Source: Lacticaseibacillus saniviri JCM 17471 = DSM 24301 (GTDB taxonomy: Bacteria; Bacillota; Bacilli; Lactobacillales; Lactobacillaceae). Taken from it: a DNA stretch of 47,459 bases. Both the position numbers and the translations under genes were made by a program. The DNA lies in NCBI RefSeq assembly GCF_001311785.1, contig NZ_BBBX01000022.1:1-47459 (forward strand). The letters run 5' to 3'. Below the pieces are notes generated by a model. That model was not told where the DNA came from, did no database searches, and saw only the letters and a list, made by a program, of their open reading frames with translations. This document shows positions 1 through 8,986 of this stretch, in pieces; position 1 is the stretch's first letter, and each line of letters begins with the position of its first letter.

Positions 1-17
1 TTTTGTTCACTGCCTGA

Positions 18-803
18 TTAGAACTTTTGCCAAACTTCGTTGACGAGATCGCCATCGTAGGGCTGGCCGTCTGTTAATACGGTACTGCCATCGTAACCAG
101 TATAGCCGTAGTAGGTTTCCTTTTCACCATTACTCCATGTGACGACAATGGCCACGTTTGCGGTAATCGTCTTGGTGTCGTTGGAATCGGAAGAAACATC
201 ATACGAGAGAATACCACCTTGTGAAGAAGGTTGGATGTAGGCCGTTCCGCTGAAGGTTGTGCCATCCGAATTGTTTTGGATCACAGAGCCATCACTAGAG
301 ATGTTGAGGCCGCTTTGGATGCGGTCATCATTCGTGTTGTAGAAGAAGTAGTGTCCGGTGTATTTGCCATAGCCACTAAAGGAATTGTTGGTGGTTGGCG
401 CTGGTGCAGCAGCTTGTTTGCTACTGCCATTGTTGCTCTTGGCTGCCGCACTGCTGCTTGAGGCTGCATTTTTCTTCAAGAGGAATTGGTCATTACTCTT
501 TTGAAGATCGAAGTACTCTGTCTTGATGGTGGCATAGGCTTTCTCGCTGAGGTCGGTAATGTCGATCTGGTTCAAGGCCTTGTTTGATGCCTTGTATTGG
601 CCATCTTGGTTGAGGCTGCGAGCGGTTTTGATAATACCGTTGTATTCGGCGAGTTTCGCTGGTTCTGAGCTAGACTTGGCCGAAGCGGCGGCTGGGGCAC
701 TTGATTGTGAAGATTGGCTGCTGTTACCCATTTGGCAGCCCGCCAAACCGATACTCGTGAGCAGAATACCCGCTGTGAGCAAGACATGTGTCGTGATTTT
801 CAT
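18..803 (-). CDS. Predicted secreted lipoprotein, function unknown
   Basis: A 261-residue protein. The start at 803 is chosen because an AGGAGTG ribosome binding site lies just upstream and because it places a signal peptide at the N-terminus: a Lys, then a hydrophobic stretch, then the lipobox L-A-G-C with the lipidated Cys at residue 23. After the Cys comes a low-complexity Ser/Ala/Gln linker, a short helical stretch, a second Ser/Ala/Asn linker and a C-terminal globular part rich in Tyr, Gly and Asp. I do not recognise a catalytic domain. Similar two-linker lipoproteins are common in lactobacilli and are usually annotated as hypothetical. It should be anchored on the outer face of the membrane. 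The reading frame is intact. Confidence is high for a lipoprotein, low for any role. Confidence 0.85.
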   Translation of the reverse strand: MKITTHVLLTAGILLTSIGLAGCQMGNSSQSSQSSAPAAASAKSSSEPAKLAEYNGIIKTARSLNQDGQYKASNKALNQIDITDLSEKAYATIKTEYFDLQKSNDQFLLKKNAASSSSAAAKSNNGSSKQAAAPAPTTNNSFSGYGKYTGHYFFYNTNDDRIQSGLNISSDGSVIQNNSDGTTFSGTAYIQPSSQGGILSYDVSSDSNDTKTITANVAIVVTWSNGEKETYYGYTGYDGSTVLTDGQPYDGDLVNEVWQKF

Positions 804-932
804 AATTGAACACTCCTGATCCAAAGAATTTATGTTGATAATATTACAATATGTAAGCATGCTTATTCTATCATTATTTGTATTAATAATCATCGTTATT
901 ACGCTGAATTGGCGCGTGTTATGCCGACAATC

Positions 933-974
933 AAAAAGCAGTCAACCTCCTGTAGAAGAAGGAAGACTGCTTTT
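933..974. terminator. Hairpin terminator after the acetyltransferase gene
   Basis: The arms AAAAAGCAGTC (933-943) and GACTGCTTTTA (964-974) pair around a 20-base loop, with A-runs on one side and T-runs on the other. It ends the leftward transcript of the acetyltransferase at 976. Confidence 0.7.
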
Positions 975-975
975 A

Positions 976-1560
976 TCAAATAGAAGCTTTTTTATTGTTA
1001 CGAGTCATGCTGGCTAGACGTGTACAGAAGATCTTCTTATTGCCTTTGATACGCGCGACGACATCTTCGCAGGCAGCGATGATTTCGGGTGCGTGCGGCA
1101 TGTCTTTGTAGAAGACGGGTGAGTAGTTGGGATCGCGGGGCTTAAACTTGTTGACGCCATAGGCAATGCTATTGGCGGGGATATCTTTGGTGATGATGGC
1201 ACCCGTGCCGATGAGCGTGTTGTCACCGATGATGATGGGGCCAACAACCTTGGCGCCATCCGCGATAATCACGTTCTTGCCAATCACGGGGTTACCGAGA
1301 TGTTCCCATTCATGACTGGTGTGGTTGTAGGTTTGATTCGCGCCGATGGTGACGTTTTGAAAAATCACAACACCTTCGCTAATCATTGACGCAGCAATCG
1401 TGCAGCCCTTGCCGTTGTGTGCGAACTGGACGCTGGGATCGAGGTGCAGACAATTGATTTCGAAGTTGTAATGACTCTGCAATTGCTCTGCGGCTAAGCG
1501 TTGTGCCGCGGTATCGGTAGAGAAACAGGTGATTTGAAGTAGTGTTTTGAAGTCTGGCAT
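976..1560 (-). CDS. Left-handed beta-helix (hexapeptide-repeat) acetyltransferase, serine-acetyltransferase-like
   Basis: A 194-residue intact protein. From about residue 50 to 140 it shows hexapeptide repeats ([LIV]-G-x4) such as VIGKNVIIADGAKVVG and IIGDNTLIGTGAIITKDIP, the signature of left-handed beta-helix acyltransferases. The conserved Asn-His pair around residues 79-80 is compatible with the catalytic His of the CysE/maltose-acetyltransferase family. The N-terminal helical domain of true CysE is missing or very short, so the acceptor may be serine, a sugar or another small molecule; it most likely uses acetyl-CoA in the cytosol. The start has a good GGAGG site. It lies 15 bases after the MDR oxidoreductase on the same strand and is probably cotranscribed with it. 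Confidence 0.8.
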   Translation of the reverse strand: MPDFKTLLQITCFSTDTAAQRLAAEQLQSHYNFEINCLHLDPSVQFAHNGKGCTIAASMISEGVVIFQNVTIGANQTYNHTSHEWEHLGNPVIGKNVIIADGAKVVGPIIIGDNTLIGTGAIITKDIPANSIAYGVNKFKPRDPNYSPVFYKDMPHAPEIIAACEDVVARIKGNKKIFCTRLASMTRNNKKASI

Positions 1561-1575
1561 AAGAGAAAACCTCCA

Positions 1576-2484
1576 TTAATGAAATGAAACCAGGACGCGT
1601 CCACGACTGTGTGTTTCTTGGACGAAGTGTTGCGCGTGTTTGATTTCAGTGACGGGAAAAATACGACCGACTGGGGCGGTCAATTGCTTGGTGGCAAGTT
1701 GTTGAATCAAGGCCCGATATTGTTCAGCATTGAATTCTTCGTGAACGAATTGGAATGGCACCGTGGTCTGATAGTGCATCAGTGCGATGGATACAATTGT
1801 GGGTTGTGCGATATGAGTCAGCAAGGCCTCGATGAGTGCAGTGCTGCCAGCGATGTCGACAATCACGGCCCGGTTCAGTTGTGGCAAGGTGGTTGAGGTG
1901 TTGTGCGCCTGATTGGGGAATTGTTGTTCAAAGTAAGTTGCACTCGATGGCGAGACAATGGGCCAGACCTTGGCTTTGAAATCAGCCTCATGGGCGAGAA
2001 GCTGCAAGAGGTATTGGCCGATTACCGAATTGGCCCCCGTGATGACGATGTTATCTGTGCCATGCGCAGTCGCGTTCATGATTGCATCTAGTAGAACATA
2101 CGGCGTTGCGGTGAGCGTTGTGGCGCTTTTGTTGTCGACCGCATCGGGGAGTGGAAAGAGCCAATCGGGGTTCTCAGAGACGAGATAGTCGCTGTAACTG
2201 CCGGTGGGGTGCATGACCAGCACGCGACGATTGCGCAGGGCTTGATCCCGATTCTCACCGACTGCGACAACCGTTCCAGTGCCGCTGTAGCCGATGGTGC
2301 GTGGGAGTTGTGCCAGCGCTTCTTGCGTGGCGTTGGGATTGGATTCACGTTTGATGTCGGTGGGTGAGATGGGAACGAGATCCATCTCGACTATGACGCC
2401 ATTTGCGGTGAGCGTGGGCTTGTCGATTTGGGTCAGTTCGAGGCCATCGATCCCGTTAAAATTAGTTTGTAAGACAGTTTGCAT
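1576..2484 (-). CDS. MDR-family NAD(P)H-dependent quinone oxidoreductase-like protein
   Basis: A 302-residue intact protein of the medium-chain dehydrogenase/reductase superfamily, zinc-independent quinone-reductase type. The N-terminal GroES-like domain is recognisable from S-P-T-D-I-K near residue 40 and the G-Y-S-G-T-G turn. The Rossmann part has only a degenerate nucleotide motif (G-A-N-S-V-I-G) at about residue 150. No zinc-ligand Cys cluster is seen. Such enzymes reduce quinones or activated alkenes in the cytosol. The start at 2484 has an AAGGAG site. It is divergent from a TetR-family gene at 2693, which is its likely repressor, and precedes the acetyltransferase at 976. Confidence 0.8.
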   Translation of the reverse strand: MQTVLQTNFNGIDGLELTQIDKPTLTANGVIVEMDLVPISPTDIKRESNPNATQEALAQLPRTIGYSGTGTVVAVGENRDQALRNRRVLVMHPTGSYSDYLVSENPDWLFPLPDAVDNKSATTLTATPYVLLDAIMNATAHGTDNIVITGANSVIGQYLLQLLAHEADFKAKVWPIVSPSSATYFEQQFPNQAHNTSTTLPQLNRAVIVDIAGSTALIEALLTHIAQPTIVSIALMHYQTTVPFQFVHEEFNAEQYRALIQQLATKQLTAPVGRIFPVTEIKHAQHFVQETHSRGRVLVSFH

Positions 2485-2596
2485 GATGTGCTCCTTAATT
2501 ATCGATGAAATATCGCGTGCAGGCAGGTCGACACTGCACCGGCGATTGCTGAATACACTGCGTACTATACACGCAAATTAGCTTAAGTCAACACAT

Positions 2597-2630
2597 TGTT
2601 ATATTTTATATACAAAGTGTATTTATAATA
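2597..2630. promoter_or_regulatory. Candidate TetR operator and promoter in the divergent intergenic region
   Basis: Between the MDR gene and the TetR gene, the imperfect palindrome ATACA-AAG-TGTAT (2610-2622) directly abuts a consensus -10 box TATAAT (2624-2629) that would drive the rightward TetR gene. Position and symmetry suggest an autoregulatory operator; this is inference. Confidence 0.4.
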
Positions 2631-2692
2631 GTGGCGCTTTTGACGCTGTGTGTTACACTAATCGGAACGAGACTTCATAAGGAGCGAGACAG

Positions 2693-3285
2693 ATGCCAAC
2701 ATCAAAACGTGCACCACGTAAGACAGCCAAAGAATTGAATGCCAATATTTTGCGGCCGCCATTGCGATTTTGAACACAGATGGCTATGAGCAGGTCACCT
2801 TCAATAATGTTGCCCAGCGTGCGGGAACCAGTCGCGCGGTCTTGTATCGACACTGGCAGTCGGTGTTTGAACTTCTGCTGGATGCGCAGGATTACTTTGA
2901 TGACGAAGAAATCGCTACGTTTGACGACTTGGACTTTGCGGGCCATAGCTTACGTGACAATCTGATCAGTAGCCTGTCGCATTTTGATGGCTCACAGCCC
3001 TTCCTGCGCGCGCTATTGATTGAGCTAGGGCAAAATAATCCGGTTGTGCACCGATATTTTGATCAGCTACACAAACAGCAGCTCTACATCATGGAACGGA
3101 TGCTGAGTGAGGCGCAGTTGGCGGGTGAAATCAAACACACGGTGACCGACAATATCAAACTACTACCGTTTGATCAGATGTTGTATCAAGCTATGGTCGA
3201 TCAACAGCCAGTGACACCAATGTTCATTGAAACCATGGTGGACACGATTGTGCTGCCAGCGATTATGGCGCAACAGGGCGAATGA
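2693..3285 (+). CDS. TetR-family transcriptional regulator (frameshifted near 2750)
   Basis: The gene starts at the ATG at 2693 (ribosome binding site AAGGAG) and continues in another frame from about 2750. Adding one base to the TTGCGG stretch joins the parts into a protein of about 197 residues. The N-terminal helix-turn-helix is of TetR type: T-F-N-N-V-A-Q-R-A-G-T-S-R-A-V-L-Y-R-H-W. The C-terminal ligand domain is generic. It probably represses the divergent MDR oxidoreductase and itself. It ends just before a terminator shared with the convergent reductase gene. Confidence 0.75.
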
Positions 3286-3301
3286 GACGAAGTGAACACA
3301 A

Positions 3302-3339
3302 AAAATGCCACCAGAATCGGCTGATTCTGGTGGCATTTT
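3302..3339. terminator. Bidirectional hairpin terminator
   Basis: A perfect 17-bp stem (3302-3318 with 3323-3339) with A-run and T-run flanks separates the convergent TetR gene and acetoin reductase gene. Confidence 0.9.
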
Positions 3340-3356
3340 ACATTGATGGCATGTGC

Positions 3357-4139
<783 letters not shown>

Positions 4140-4283
4140 CTATTTGCGCAAATGATACCGCTTCCGCAATTGGAAGTAAAGCATTCGCTCCCACGTGTTA
4201 TTTATTTGGATGAGGCACTGTGATTTTGTGATAAAGCGCGAAATCTCACTTGTTCTGATGCTAGAAAAAAGTCACACAAAAGC

Positions 4284-4314
4284 TTGCTCTGGAGTGCACT
4301 CAAGGGTATATGCT
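4284..4314 (+). promoter_or_regulatory. MerR-type promoter with 19-bp spacer and central palindrome
   Basis: A -35-like TTGCTC (4284-4289) and a -10-like TATGCT (4309-4314) are 19 bp apart, longer than the usual 17 bp. The spacer contains the perfect palindrome GAGTGCACTC (4292-4301). Overlong spacers with a centred dyad are the hallmark of MerR-activated promoters, and a MerR gene is the second gene of the operon this promoter would serve. Confidence 0.65.
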
Positions 4315-4357
4315 CTATATATTCAAAACGAAATGAACGAATGAGGAGCTAACTATT

Positions 4358-5007
4358 TTGGAAATTATTGAAGCGATTCATGCACGGCATTCAACGCGTG
4401 CCTTTAAAGATACCCCGGTGCCGGTTGAAACGCTGACAGACATTGTTCGTGATGCGCAACAAACACCGTCATGGGGCAACTCACAGTCGTGGCAAGTGGC
4501 GATTGCAACCGGTGCAACATTGGAACGGATTAAGCAGGGATTTGCGGATGCCACTCAAACCGGACTCACTGAGAACGCGGATCTCTCTAAGGTCCATCGC
4601 GGTGATTTCTCTGCCTTTGCTAACCAGAATATGGGTCACTGGGTCGGTACCTTCCACCCAATTATTGAATCGGACCCAACCACCTACTGGGACAGTCGTG
4701 GTCACCTGTACCGGGCACCAGCCATTGCCTATCTCCTGCTTGATCAAAGCCCCAACAGTTGGTCAATCTATGATCTGGGTGCTTTTTCGGAGACGTTGAT
4801 GCTGGCCGCAACAGGCCGTGGCGTGCAATCCCTCGCTTCCTATGATTGGTGAAGTACCCTGACATCATTCGTGAAGCGATTGGCTTGCCCAACAAGAAGT
4901 TTGTGGCGATGGGAGTCGCGCTTGGCTATGAGAAGCCAGAGAAAACCTTGAATCAGTTCCGCACAGATCGCGTTCCGGTCGATCAGATTTTGACAATTGC
5001 CGATTAA
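4358..5007 (+). CDS. Nitroreductase-family FMN protein (frameshift near 4850)
   Basis: About 216 residues after repair. The N-terminus I-H-A-R-H-S-T-R-A-F and the W-G-N-S-Q-S-W segment match the FMN-binding region of the nitroreductase family (NAD(P)H-dependent reduction of nitro compounds or quinones). The frame changes at the TATGATTGG stretch; one extra T gives Y-D-L-V-K-Y-P and continues to the TAA at 5005. The start is a TTG at 4358 preceded by AGGAG. It heads an operon with merR (24 bases downstream) and an MDR oxidoreductase, under a MerR-type promoter, so it is probably induced by an electrophile or quinone. Confidence 0.85.
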
Positions 5008-5030
5008 CGCGTGGCAAAGGAGATGGCAAG

Positions 5031-5438
5031 ATGAACATTAAAACAGTTGCTGACACGTTGGATTTGACGATTGATACGATTCGTTATTACGAGCGCATCG
5101 GCGTTGTGCCACCGGTTCAGCGTGATAAGAACGGTTATCGCGACTATCAGGTCGGTGATATCAATCGCTTGTTTGTGGCCAAGGTATTGCGCAACGCAGG
5201 CCTATCGATTGAATCATTGGTTGAATACGCCGCTTTGGAGCAGGTTTCAGACAATCCACTGGCAGCACAAAAAGAATTGCTGCAGGAGCAACTCGATCGG
5301 CTTAATCTCAAACTGAAAGAGATTGAGCGGACCCGCGATTTGCTTCAGTACAAGGTCGATACGTTCGATGAACGGATGGATCAGCGGAATCGCAAAGATA
5401 TCGAAGTCGAAAAATTATGGGAGACCTACCACTTGTAG
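5031..5438 (+). CDS. MerR-family transcriptional regulator
   Basis: 135 residues, intact, start supported by AAAGGAG. The N-terminal winged helix is clear (I-R-Y-Y-E-R-I-G-V-V-P-P and the Y-R-D-Y wing), followed by a dimerisation coiled coil at about residues 80-115. The protein has no cysteine, so it is neither a thiol-based aldehyde sensor nor a Cys-coordinated metal sensor of the CueR/ZntR kind. It sits between nitroreductase and MDR oxidoreductase genes and very likely activates this operon through the 19-bp-spacer promoter at 4284. The ligand is unknown. Confidence 0.9.
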   Translation: MNIKTVADTLDLTIDTIRYYERIGVVPPVQRDKNGYRDYQVGDINRLFVAKVLRNAGLSIESLVEYAALEQVSDNPLAAQKELLQEQLDRLNLKLKEIERTRDLLQYKVDTFDERMDQRNRKDIEVEKLWETYHL

Positions 5439-5477
5439 TCGTCGGAAAACACTCAAAAACGAAAGAGGTTATACAAC

Positions 5478-6422
5478 ATGAAAGCAATCGCAATTAAACA
5501 ATTTGGTGCTGCTAACGAATTAACTGAAATGGACCTACCCGCATTAACCGTTAAGTCTGATGAAATTAAGGTTGAAACACACGCCTTCAGTATCAACCCG
5601 ATGGATATTGCGGGTCGCGCAGGCTACTTGAGTTCACCATTTAATGATCAATGGTCTTTCCCAATTGTCTTAGGCTATGATTTTGCCGGTGTCGTGGCAG
5701 AAGTTGGTTCAGATGTGACAGACTACAAGGTTGGTGATCGTGTCTTTGGCCAAGCACCCACAACGCGTCCTGGTAACAACGGCGCCTACAGTGAAGAAGT
5801 CGTTGTCACATCTGATTTGATTGCGCCTATGCCAGAAGGATTATCATTTGATCAAGCTGCTGCCTTACCAATCGCCGGCTTAACAGCTTACTGCGCCATT
5901 GTGACGAATCTCAATGTGCAACCGGGTCAAAAGGTTTTGGTTCAAGGCGGTGCTGGTGGTGTTGGCTTGTTCGCCGTTCAGATTGCTAAGGCCCGTGGCG
6001 CATATGTCGCAACCACAGCGAGTCCATCGCATTCCGAATTGTTGCAGTCTCTGGGTGTGGATGAAGTGATTGATTATCACAAGACCTCACCTGCTGATAT
6101 TCTCAAGGACTATGATGCTGTCTTTGATACCGTTGGCGATATCGACACGGGGTTGAAGGTCTTGAAGGCTGACGGCAAGTTAGTGACGGTTGCCGCTCAA
6201 CCCACACCTGAGCAACAGAACCACTTGCAACAACAAGTGATGTTCCAGTTCACTAACGGCACACCGGCTGATCTGACAACGCTAGCTAACTATGTTCTGG
6301 ATGGCAAAATCAAATTAACCATGGCCACCAAGCCTTTCTCTGCTGCTGACGTGATTGAGGCCCACAAAGAAATTGAAGGCCACCACGTGACGGGTAAAAT
6401 CGTGATTCACGTCGAAGACTAG
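5478..6422 (+). CDS. MDR-family NADP-dependent quinone oxidoreductase
   Basis: 314 residues, intact. GroES-like domain with S-I-N-P-M-D and L-G-Y-D-F-A-G-V-V-A-E-V-G-S, then a Rossmann domain with the NADPH motif Q-G-G-A-G-G-V-G (about residue 155). There are no zinc ligands, placing it with the quinone oxidoreductase/YhdH-like group that reduces quinones and enones in the cytosol. It is the last gene of the nitroreductase-merR-MDR operon, 39 bases after merR, with GAGG before the start. It ends at a strong terminator. Confidence 0.9.
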   Translation: MKAIAIKQFGAANELTEMDLPALTVKSDEIKVETHAFSINPMDIAGRAGYLSSPFNDQWSFPIVLGYDFAGVVAEVGSDVTDYKVGDRVFGQAPTTRPGNNGAYSEEVVVTSDLIAPMPEGLSFDQAAALPIAGLTAYCAIVTNLNVQPGQKVLVQGGAGGVGLFAVQIAKARGAYVATTASPSHSELLQSLGVDEVIDYHKTSPADILKDYDAVFDTVGDIDTGLKVLKADGKLVTVAAQPTPEQQNHLQQQVMFQFTNGTPADLTTLANYVLDGKIKLTMATKPFSAADVIEAHKEIEGHHVTGKIVIHVED

Positions 6423-6438
6423 CGAGATTTTCTAAAAA

Positions 6439-6493
6439 CCACAAAAATAACCTGTGACACCCCAAAAGGTGATGTCACAGGTTATTTTTGTGG
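6439..6493. terminator. Bidirectional hairpin terminator, 21-bp perfect stem
   Basis: The arms 6439-6459 and 6473-6493 are perfectly complementary (core AATAACCTGTGACA) around a 13-base loop. It lies between the convergent MDR and rhodanese genes. Confidence 0.9.
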
Positions 6494-6495
6494 GG

Positions 6496-6863
6496 TTATT
6501 GTGCAACAGGTTCTGTTGGTAAGTGCATGCCCTTCCAGCCTTCAAGCGCGCTGGAGAGTTCGAATGCTTTGAAGCCAGCTGATAATAAGATAAATAGTGC
6601 CATCTTGCCCAGTGTGGTGCCGGCTGTCCAGTCGTATACGACATAGGTTTTGTCTTTGTCGAGGGTATCGAGTTGTTGTGCCAAGTCCTTGGCAGGTAAA
6701 GCAATCGCGCCCTTAATCTGGTCTTGCTTGATTTGTGCGGGGGCATTGCGGACATCCAGAATCACATAAGCTGAGTCGGGTTTATCCATTTCTGCCATCA
6801 CGGTTTGGTGGTCAATGTAGAGACTGAGATAAGTTTCGAGAAATTCGATTTTTTAGTTTCCAT
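6496..6863 (-). CDS. Rhodanese-like domain protein lacking the catalytic cysteine (frameshift near 6850)
   Basis: About 122 residues if read from the ATG at 6863 (upstream GGAG). One added A in the six-base T-run of the + strand at 6849-6854 joins M-E-T-K-K-I-E-F-L-E-T-Y to the body, which shows the rhodanese motif Y-V-I-L-D-V-R-N. The active-site loop, normally V-Y-C-x-x-G-x-R, reads V-Y-D-W-T-A-G-T-T here, with Asp where the persulfide-forming Cys should be, so sulfurtransferase activity is unlikely. It overlaps the end of a MarR gene and is probably cotranscribed with it; a regulatory or binding role is possible. Confidence 0.75.
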
Positions 6864-7388
6864 GTGGCTGCTCCATTTCATTTTTACGGCTTGTGTACCG
6901 TGCTTTAACTTGTCTAAGAGGATCGTAAATTGTTGGATATCTTCAGGGGTCAGGTAATGCATCATTTGGGCAATGACATCAAAATTGTGTGGCAGAAAGG
7001 TTGTCAGCACTTGGTTGCCCGCCTCGGTGAGTTGCACCAAGGATGACCGTTTGTCAGTGGGCGAGGTGGTTTTAACGACCCATTGCTTTTGTTCGAGTGC
7101 CTTCAGTAATTTACTAGCCGTGGCCCGAGTCGCACCGAGTTTATCTGCGATTTCTGATGGGGTTAGTGACCAGTTAGGCGCGTGACTGAGAAACATCATA
7201 ATCAAGAATCGAGATTCAGAGAGCTCAAATTGTGACAGAACAGCTTCATATTGCTTTTGCATTTCCAGATACGTCCACTGCAAGTCGATGTAGAGTGATG
7301 CCGTCTCAGGATTAATGGTGGTGTTTCCTCCTAGAGACAGTGTGAGTCGCTCTTTATCGGGCCGATCCGCAAAGCTGAAATCTTCCAA
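6853..7388 (-). CDS. MarR-family transcriptional regulator (probable frameshift near 6880)
   Basis: The winged helix-turn-helix lies at about residues 70-130 (L-T-P-S-E-I-A-D-K-L-G-A-T-R-A-T-A-S-K-L and the D-K-R-S-S wing). The start is a TTG at 7388 after a G-run. As written the frame runs on through the rhodanese start to 6798; one added A in the AAAAA stretch near 6880 would end it at the TAA at 6853-6855, overlapping the rhodanese ATG by 11 bases, the normal layout of a coupled pair. A real MarR-rhodanese fusion is the alternative. It is divergent from the NADH-oxidase-like gene, with a palindromic operator candidate between them. Confidence 0.75.
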
Positions 7389-7412
7389 GAATATTCCCCC
7401 CCGTTCAAAAAG

Positions 7413-7430
7413 TAGTTAGCCGGCTAATTA
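7413..7430. promoter_or_regulatory. Palindromic operator candidate for the MarR regulator
   Basis: An 18-bp near-perfect dyad TAGTTAGCC/GGCTAATTA (perfect core TTAGCCGGCTAA at 7416-7427) about 25 bp upstream of the MarR start and 105 bp upstream of the divergent oxidoreductase. Size and position fit a MarR-family site. Confidence 0.6.
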
Positions 7431-7535
7431 AATCTACACCTATGGGTAACACGAGTCAACATTAATTTTTTCTGTTGTTCTTGGTTGTGTAATTGCGTAA
7501 ACTGAAGCTATTAAACTGGGGGAGTAGATGAACAT

Positions 7536-8883
7536 ATGATAACAACAGACTTACTCATTATTGGCGGTAGTGATGCCGGAATTTCAGCAGCGTTAAGAGC
7601 ACGTGAACTCGATGATCAGGTCAGCATCACTTTGCTGCTAAGCGACGATTTTCCTAATTTTTCAATCTGTGGCATCCCCTATGCATTGAGTGGTGAAGTG
7701 ACCGATTGGCATCATTTGGCGCATCGCACGCGCAGTGATTTGGAAGCCTATCACATTGCCTTTCATTCCAATACTGTGGCGGATAAGATTGATTCAGAGG
7801 CGCATCAAGTACTAGCACACAATTCAGATGGCAGCCAAGTATTCGCGTATCAGAAATTATTAGTGGCAACGGGCGCACGTCCCAAGTCGCTGGGAGTCAC
7901 GGCACCAACTGCAGCGACACATGTTCTGCGGACCATGGCGGATTTCTTTGCGATTGAGGATCTGCTGACAACAAATAAGCCGGAGCGTGTTGCGATTGTT
8001 GGGGCCGGCTATGTCGGATTGGAAGTGACAGAAGCACTGATAAAGCGCGGGATTGCAGTGACCATGATTCAACGCGGCCAAGAAGTATTGTCGACGGTCG
8101 ATTCAGCTATGGGCCAAGAGGTGCACCATGTTTTGAGTGCACATGGCGTGGCTGTTCTGACTGATCAGACTGTCACTGAAATTAAGTCAGCGAAGAAAGG
8201 TTACATGGTGACAACATCCGCTGATGAAACAATTCATGCTGATCTGATTTTGGTCGTCATTGGCGTTGTTCCCAACAGTCAACTATTGGCACAAGCGGGG
8301 GCGCAACTGGATGCGGCCACCCGTGCCGTGAAGGTGGATGATGCGATGCGGACATCGTTGCCAGATATTTATGCAGCGGGGGACTTGGTGCTGACAAAGC
8401 ATCGCCTGCTGGGTAATACCTATTTGCCATTAGGCACAACGGCACATAAACAGGGCCGCATTGCCGGTGCGACTATGCTTGGTCGATCAGCTGTTTTTCA
8501 AGGCGTTCTTGGATCGCAAGTGGTGACGGTTTTGGTTTGGTGACGGCGCGGACAGGCCTGACAGAAGCCGAAGCGCGAACAGCAGGATTTGACCCCGTTG
8601 TGAGCACATCATACGTTGATGATCATAAGGCGTATTACCCAAATGCACACCAAATCACAATTCGCCTGATTGCAGATCGACAATCAGGTCAGTTGCTCGG
8701 TGCCCAATTGATGGGGCAAGCGACAAGTGAAGTTGCCAAACGCACCGATATTTTGCGACGGCCATCTATCATCACATGACTGTTGCGGAATTCAGCGATT
8801 TGGACCTAACCTACTCCCCTGTTGTAGGGTCACCTTGGGATGCGGTTCAATTGGCGGCACAGGCACTCGAACGTCAGCTATAA
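7536..8883 (+). CDS. FAD-dependent pyridine nucleotide-disulfide oxidoreductase, CoA-disulfide reductase / NADH oxidase type (two frameshifts)
   Basis: About 449 residues after repair. The FAD motif I-I-G-G-S-D-A-G is at the N-terminus, the NAD(P)H motif V-G-A-G-Y-V-G-L-E is at about residue 155, and the second FAD contact is Y-A-A-G-D. The single redox Cys lies in S-I-C-G-I-P-Y near residue 45, as in CoA-disulfide reductases, NADH oxidases and NADH peroxidases, which use CoA disulfide, O2 or H2O2. Two T-run losses break it, near 8530 (restoring V-T-V-F-G-L-V-T-A) and near 8755 (restoring T-D-I-F-A-T-A-I). The C-terminal D-L-D-L-T-Y-S-P is typical of the family. It is divergent from marR-rhodanese. 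Confidence 0.85.
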
Positions 8884-8986
8884 AAAAAGTGCAATGAAGG
8901 CAATCGCTCGCATTTCATGGCTAAACGACTACAATGAAAGTGAAAACAATCACACCGCCTAACCGACGGAAAAAGGGGTGTATCGT

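Noticed and set aside
6798..7388. A genuine MarR-rhodanese fusion protein
   Set aside because: It needs a one-base gap in each of two A-runs to be ignored; a coupled gene pair fits the ribosome binding site and stop codon better.
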